Positions 59,687-64,000 of a stretch of DNA of 64,000 nt are shown in pieces. The notes under the pieces are model-generated. The model saw only the letters and a program-made list of their open reading frames with translations, ran no database searches and had not been told where the DNA came from. This DNA comes from CBDDBH01 sp965225625 (GTDB lineage Bacteria; Pseudomonadota; Gammaproteobacteria; JADZEE01). The stretch covers positions 29,885-93,884 of the forward strand of contig CBDDBH010000013.1 in the NCBI GenBank assembly GCA_965225625.1, written 5' to 3'. Numbering within the stretch: position 1 is the stretch's first letter; the number at the start of each line of letters is the position of its first letter. The translations under genes and the position numbers were made by a program.

Positions 59687-61045
59687 ATGAATTCGAACGC
59701 CGCCCAAGCGTATCCGAACCCAACTTATGCGTGGACCGTAGTCGCGGTTTTACTACTTGCCACCATCTGCTCGTTTATCGACCGGATGATCCTGGCACTG
59801 CTGGTCGAGCCCATCAAGGCGGATCTCGGACTCTCCGATACCCAGATCGGTATCCTGCACGGGTTCGCGTTTGCCGCCTTTTATGCCTTGATGGGATTAC
59901 CCATTGGGCGCATTGCCGATCGCGTGCACCGGCGCAATGTGATTGTCGTCGGCATCGTCTCCTGGAGCGTGATGACGGCGAGTTGCGGCTTGGCGCGCAA
60001 TTTTGCGACGATGTTCCTGGCGCGCATGGGGACAGCTATCGGTGAGGCCACGCTCAGTCCCTGTGCCTATCCCCTGGTCGCCGACTATTTCCCCAAGGAG
60101 AAGCGTAGTACGCCGTTAAGCCTGGTTGCCGTCGGACCGTATTTCGGCGGTGGTCTGTCGTTTGTGCTCGGCGGCATCGTTCTCGCCTGGGTCGCCGGCC
60201 TCGAACCGATTTCCATGCCGTGGGTTGGTGCGCTCAAACCGTGGCAATTAACGTTCATGATCGTCGGCCTGCCCGGCATAGCCATCGCCCTGCTCGTGCT
60301 GCTCATCGTTCGTGAACCGGTTCGCCATGAGCGTGTCGCCAAAGAGACACGTGATTTACCCTGGTCCGAGACTTTCAAATTTGCGTGGCTGCACAGAAAG
60401 GTTTTTCTGCTGATCACCGCCGGCGCCGCCTTCAACATTATGATTGCGTACGCGCTTAACGGTTGGACTCCCACACTGTTCGTGCGCGTTTATGGCTGGG
60501 AGGCCGCCCGGATCGGCACGGTCTTCGGCTTGATCTATATGATCTTCGGTTCACTCGGCACCTTCATGGGCGGTTACGTTGGCGATTGGCTGTACAGGAG
60601 GGGGCGCATGGACGCCTACATCCTCACCATGTTGATCTTTATACCCGGCGCGATCCTTCTGGCGTTCATGCCGCTGGTAAGTTCACCGGAATTGGCGCTG
60701 GCATTGCTCGCCCTTGGACTGCTGTGTCTGGCGACCGGCGTCGCGCTACCAATTACGGCGATCCTGCAGGTAACGCCGAACGAATTCCGCGGTCAGATCC
60801 TCGCCATGTACTTCTTCCTCCTGTACGTGCTGGGCGTTGGCTTCGGACCGGTCCTCGTCGCACTGTTGACCGACTATTTTTTTCAGGATACCGGCGCCAT
60901 CGGCTATTCCATCGCCCTGGTCGCCGCGACCACCATCCCGTGCAACGTTGCGGCGCTCTGGTTTTGTCTGAAGCCCTACGACCGATTACTGCGGCAGGTG
61001 CATGCTATCGACCAACCCGCGGCGCAAAAAAACGGTGTATCTTAA
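59687..61045 (+). CDS. Spinster-like MFS transporter
   Basis: The 452-residue, 12-helix major-facilitator protein starts AWTVVAVLLLATICSFIDRMILALLVEPIKADLGLSDTQIG and has the family motif ALMGLPIGRIADRVHRRNVIV (motif A, GxxxDRxxRR). The spinster group (Spns) moves lipids, sugars or organic acids and is common beside degradation genes in marine proteobacteria. It follows the receptor after a strong terminator. It ends about 20 bp before the left edge of the IS1182-like element. Confidence 0.9.
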   Translation: MNSNAAQAYPNPTYAWTVVAVLLLATICSFIDRMILALLVEPIKADLGLSDTQIGILHGFAFAAFYALMGLPIGRIADRVHRRNVIVVGIVSWSVMTASCGLARNFATMFLARMGTAIGEATLSPCAYPLVADYFPKEKRSTPLSLVAVGPYFGGGLSFVLGGIVLAWVAGLEPISMPWVGALKPWQLTFMIVGLPGIAIALLVLLIVREPVRHERVAKETRDLPWSETFKFAWLHRKVFLLITAGAAFNIMIAYALNGWTPTLFVRVYGWEAARIGTVFGLIYMIFGSLGTFMGGYVGDWLYRRGRMDAYILTMLIFIPGAILLAFMPLVSSPELALALLALGLLCLATGVALPITAILQVTPNEFRGQILAMYFFLLYVLGVGFGPVLVALLTDYFFQDTGAIGYSIALVAATTIPCNVAALWFCLKPYDRLLRQVHAIDQPAAQKNGVS

Positions 61046-61064
61046 ATAAACCGACCCCCCTCAA

Positions 61065-62785
61065 GGAGGGTGTCGCGAAAGGGGGATCGTTGCAAGGATC
61101 GTGAAGCGTTAAACTACGTGCAGGTACAAGATAGCGAGAGGCCAACGGTGACAAAAGCGCTGGGAATAAATGGGGATGTGCAACTGAACCTGTTTGAGGG
61201 GTTGTCCGATACTGGCGCGTCGCGGCAAAGCCGCAGAGCTGCGGGGCGTGTGTTCATTGATCCTGATCCGCAGCAGCTTTATCTGGGTCAGTAGTCGGTG
61301 AAGGCGCATCTGCAAGCGGCCGGCATTCGTGGGCCGTTAGTGTTACGAGCGCTATTGAGCGAGCTGGATTGGTCGGGTTTTGAAGACAACTATGCCAGGA
61401 CGGGCCGCGCGCCGTATTCCCCGCGCAGCGTGTTGGGGTTAATCGTGTACGGGCTATTGCAGGGTGTGAGTTCGTTGCGGGGTCTGGAACGGTTGGCGCG
61501 AGTGGATATCGGTGCGATGTGGGTGAGCGGGGGGATCTGTCCGGACCATGCGAACATCGGTCGGTTTATCACGCAGCATGATGAGTTGCTGAGCGGGTCA
61601 TTTTTTATTGAGTTAACCGGCCGTGTGTTACAAGCCACGGGCAGCAGCGCGACCCGGGTGGCGGGAGACGGCACGGTGATAGAGGCGGCGTGTTCGCATT
61701 ATGGTTTGATAAAGGAAGAGGCGGCGAAACAGCGTTTGAGCGAGGCGAGGCAGGTGTTGGCGCAGGCACCGGAGGATAAAACCAAACAAGTGGCGTTGGC
61801 GCAAAGCCAGCAAGTGCATGAGACCTTGCAAAGGCGCAAAGCGGCGCGGGAAAGCAAGGGTAAGTCAGGCGAGAAGGTGTGTGTGAGTGCGCACGAGCCC
61901 GAAGCGATGGTGCAAGCGTTGAAACGCGGACGAGGCACGGGGCCCTCCTATAAGCCCTCGGTGCTGGCCAATGAAGAACGGGTGGTGGTTGGGATGGCGG
62001 TTGACCCCTCCAGTGAGAGCGCGGTGGTCGCGGGGATGCTGGCGCACAGTGAAGCGAGCAGTGGCGTGGCCGTTGAAGATCTGTTGCTGGATGCGGGCTA
62101 CTTCAGTGACCGGATATTGCAACACAGCGTGGAGCGGGACATCAACCTGCTTTGTCCGGAGGGGGGAAAGTGGCGGGGCAAGCCAAGCAATCGCAGAAAA
62201 CCTTTCCTAAGGGTGCCTTTGTCTATGACGCGTACCAGGATGCTTACCGCTGTGCGAACAATGAATGGTTAGTGCCGGTGGAGCGTTACGCGGGCACTGC
62301 CACACACAAAGGGTACGTGCGTTATGCCACCCCGGGCTGCGGTGCGTGTGCTTTGAAAGCGCAGTGTACGCGGGGGGAACGCCGGACCATCAGCCGCTAT
62401 GGGGGTGATGAACTAAAAGATGCGCTGCGCATGGTGATGCAACAGCCGCAGGCGCAAGCGCTGTATGTGAAGCGCCAAGCGATGGTAGAGCCGGTGTTCA
62501 GCACGTTGCGCGAGCGACAGGGATTGAACCGGTTCCGGCGGCGCGGGTTAGCCGGGGTGAGACGAGAATTTGCACTGCATATACTCGCTTACAACCTGGG
62601 ACGGGCGGTGTTGGCCCGTTTAGCCTGTATTGGTGCGTTGACAAAAGCGTGTTTGATGCGCTTGTGGCATCACCGTATCGTGCGCCGCGAATTATGGCTT
62701 TGGGAAACACACCTGCTGCCAACGGCGTGTTGAAACACCGCCAGTACGATATCCAGCATATTTATCGCCTTTTGCGACACCCTCC
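61065..62785 (+). mobile_element. IS1182-family insertion sequence (degenerate)
   Basis: Terminal inverted repeats GGAGGGTGTCGCGAAAGG (61065-61082) and the inverted GGAGGGTGTCGCAAAAGG (62768-62785) match at 17 of 18 positions and enclose one transposase gene. The outer boundary may extend a few bases (CCCCT on each side). The element is about 1.72 kb. A clear target duplication was not identified. Confidence 0.8.
61148..62733 (+). pseudogene. IS1182-type DDE transposase with amber stop and -1 frameshift
   Basis: N-terminal block IDPDPQQLYLGQ is followed in the same frame by TAG (61292-61294) and then SVKAHLQAAG...GRAPYSPRSVLGLIVYG. Catalytic Asp residues are in VAGDGTVIEAACSHY and LLLDAGYFSD. 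After INLLCPEGG the frame shifts by -1 at the run GGAGGGGGGAAAG (62158-62171), and continues KVAGQAKQSQKTFPKGAFVYD through the catalytic Glu in VEPVFSTLRERQGLNRFRRRG. Start taken at GTG 61148. Transposition would require both the stop and the shift to be bypassed, so it is probably inactive. The slippery run could equally be a homopolymer sequencing error. Confidence 0.8.
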
Positions 62786-62852
62786 AAGGGGCGAAGGGCT
62801 TAAAGCACGAAGCTTTTTTGTAACGAAGAGTCCCTTCTCCTGCGGGGATTCA

Positions 62853-64000
62853 CTAGGTACTGACAGTCTTGCCATCCTCGACCCTGACACTGGCAATCCC
62901 TTTGGCAGCGTAATACACGAGCAACATGGTCAAGAGGATGAAGACCAGCCTTGTCCAACCCAGAATCGTATAGCTTCCCCACCACTGCGTCAGCAACCCG
63001 CCCATCAGCGGTCCTACCGCGCCCGTCAAGGTGAATGTGCCGCCTGCGGCTGCGGCACAACGTCCATCGGGGTCCAACGCCGCCGCGATCCCGAACATAT
63101 ACGGCGTAATAAAATGTATGCCCCACATCAGGAACGGTGTCGCGAACATAAATACGAACAAACTGGAAGCATGAGTAACCGCCATCGCGGCCGTAAGTTC
63201 TACGAATAGCGCGAGAGTAAGCGGGATAATGCGGCCGAACCGCGTGCTCAGCCAAGCGGCCATGACACCGCCTGCCAGGCCGGTGGCCGCCCAGATCGCG
63301 GTCGCCACGCCGATCAATTTCGGCTCCAGGCCGAGTCGCGCGCCTATTTGCAGCAGAAACACCCACATCGCGGCGCCAGCGCATCCGTAGAGAAAGATCC
63401 CGGCGAGCAAGGCATAACTGCGTAAATTCCCGAAGCCTCGGGTAGCTGACGGACCGACTGTTTTGGCGACGGTGGGCATCAACAACATAGCAGGGAGGCA
63501 ACGCCAAACAGACGAGCGACAGTGCGATGAACATTCCGTACTGTCCGTAGGAATGTTCTGCAAAGGCAAGCAAAGACAGTAGCGCCATTCCAAAGATGCT
63601 GTACGCGACATTTATCTGCGCATAACCGCGATCCGGATCCCGGAACGATGCGATGACCGCGTTGGCAACCGCCAATACACAGCCTTCGCCGGTGCCAGCC
63701 AACAACCGGCACAGCGAAAGTGTAGGCAGCGTGTTCATCTCAGCCGACAACGCATGCCCGGCGACCGCAACGGCAGCACCACACAGGCAAAGCCGGCGGG
63801 CGGGCAGGACGGCGATGCGCGGCGCCAGAAAGAAGGCAGTCAACGCAACGGCCAGAAGTTCGGACGACGCGACCAACCCGACTGACCCTTCCGTCAGTCC
63901 CAGGTGTCGGATCAGCGAGCTGACGATTTGCGGCTGGGCAAACCACCCGGAGAACCGACACAGTAGGCCGCCATGGCGCCGAGCAGAATTCGTAGGACCG
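62853..64000 (-). pseudogene. MFS transporter, frameshifted and truncated by the window edge
   Basis: Read from the right edge, the sequence gives MFS helices in three frames: LLGAMAAYCVG, then FSGWFAQPQIVSSLIRHLGLTEGSVGLVASSELLAVAL...FIALSLVCLALP, then AMLLMPTVAKTVGPSATRGFGNLRSYALLAGIFLYG to the end at 62853. Shifts lie near 63955 (one base missing) and near 63493 (one extra C in CCTCCC). Motifs and hydrophobicity are continuous across both joins. It is either decayed or affected by sequence errors. It is convergent with the IS element, ending 67 bp from its right edge. The substrate is unknown. Confidence 0.75.

Noticed and set aside
61070..61294. Separate 74-codon gene before the transposase
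   Set aside because: It is the N-terminal part of the IS1182 transposase cut off by an in-frame TAG, and its first codons fall in the terminal repeat.

Overview
The window looks like chromosomal DNA of an aerobic, free-living gammaproteobacterium, probably a marine or soil oligotroph. I infer this from gene families: gcvTHP with a gcvR-like gene, thrH, a LiuR-type leucine operon, a TonB-dependent receptor, a PQQ dehydrogenase, PuuD-type urate oxidation and many acyl-CoA genes. No rRNA, tRNA or CRISPR array was seen. Most genes catabolise small organic acids, branched or cyclic acyl-CoAs and purines.

Layout. (1) 1-7025: edge of a 3-hydroxyisobutyrate dehydrogenase-like gene, then gcvT-gcvH-gcvP, a gcvR-like ACT protein, panB and thrH. 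(2) 7404-14983: a TVP38/disulfide-reductase fusion, then liuR-liuA-liuB-liuD with two palindromic operators (liuC and liuE are absent). (3) 15015-36398: thiolase, lhgO, thioesterase, a Rieske oxygenase with a small partner, aldo/keto reductase, alpha-methylacyl-CoA racemase, acyl-CoA ligase, two SDRs, histidine phosphatase, FadB/J-like protein, quinone reductase, PQQ dehydrogenase with a broken Rieske partner, dadA, a second ligase and a Tat-exported epoxide hydrolase. (4) 36445-50474: a CDP-alcohol phosphotransferase, then a purine block (puuD, xdhC, xdhB, xdhA, HIU hydrolase), two paralogous amidohydrolases, an aminotransferase and an aldehyde dehydrogenase carrying an in-frame amber codon. 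(5) 50590-61045: an acyl-CoA locus (degenerate DUF35 protein, two thiolase-fold proteins without the nucleophilic Cys, CoA-transferase, cyclase, CoA ligase) divergent from a TonB receptor and a spinster-like exporter. (6) 61065-64000: a decayed IS1182-type insertion sequence and a frameshifted MFS gene.

The genes fit together as funnels into central metabolism. Glycine cleavage and PanB share one-carbon units. Liu enzymes, thiolase and the FadB-like protein take branched acyl-CoAs toward acetyl-CoA. The xanthine-to-urate-to-hydroxyisourate steps are contiguous. The 50.6-61 kb locus has import, CoA activation, CoA transfer, C-C cleavage and export genes together, and is my best candidate for an uncharacterised catabolic system.

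The most unusual non-coding signal is a nested family of small structured repeats. Two MITE-like elements (7043-7294 and 18041-18330) have about 22-bp terminal inverted repeats starting with TA and a long internal hairpin whose arms change together between copies. A second, two-hairpin module sits inside one MITE copy but not the other, and inside one REP-like repeat (6268-6408) but not its sister (42404-42494), giving two filled/empty site pairs. Several genes (Rieske, aldehyde dehydrogenase, transposase, terminal MFS) are broken by stops or frameshifts; whether this is real decay or sequence error cannot be decided from the sequence alone.
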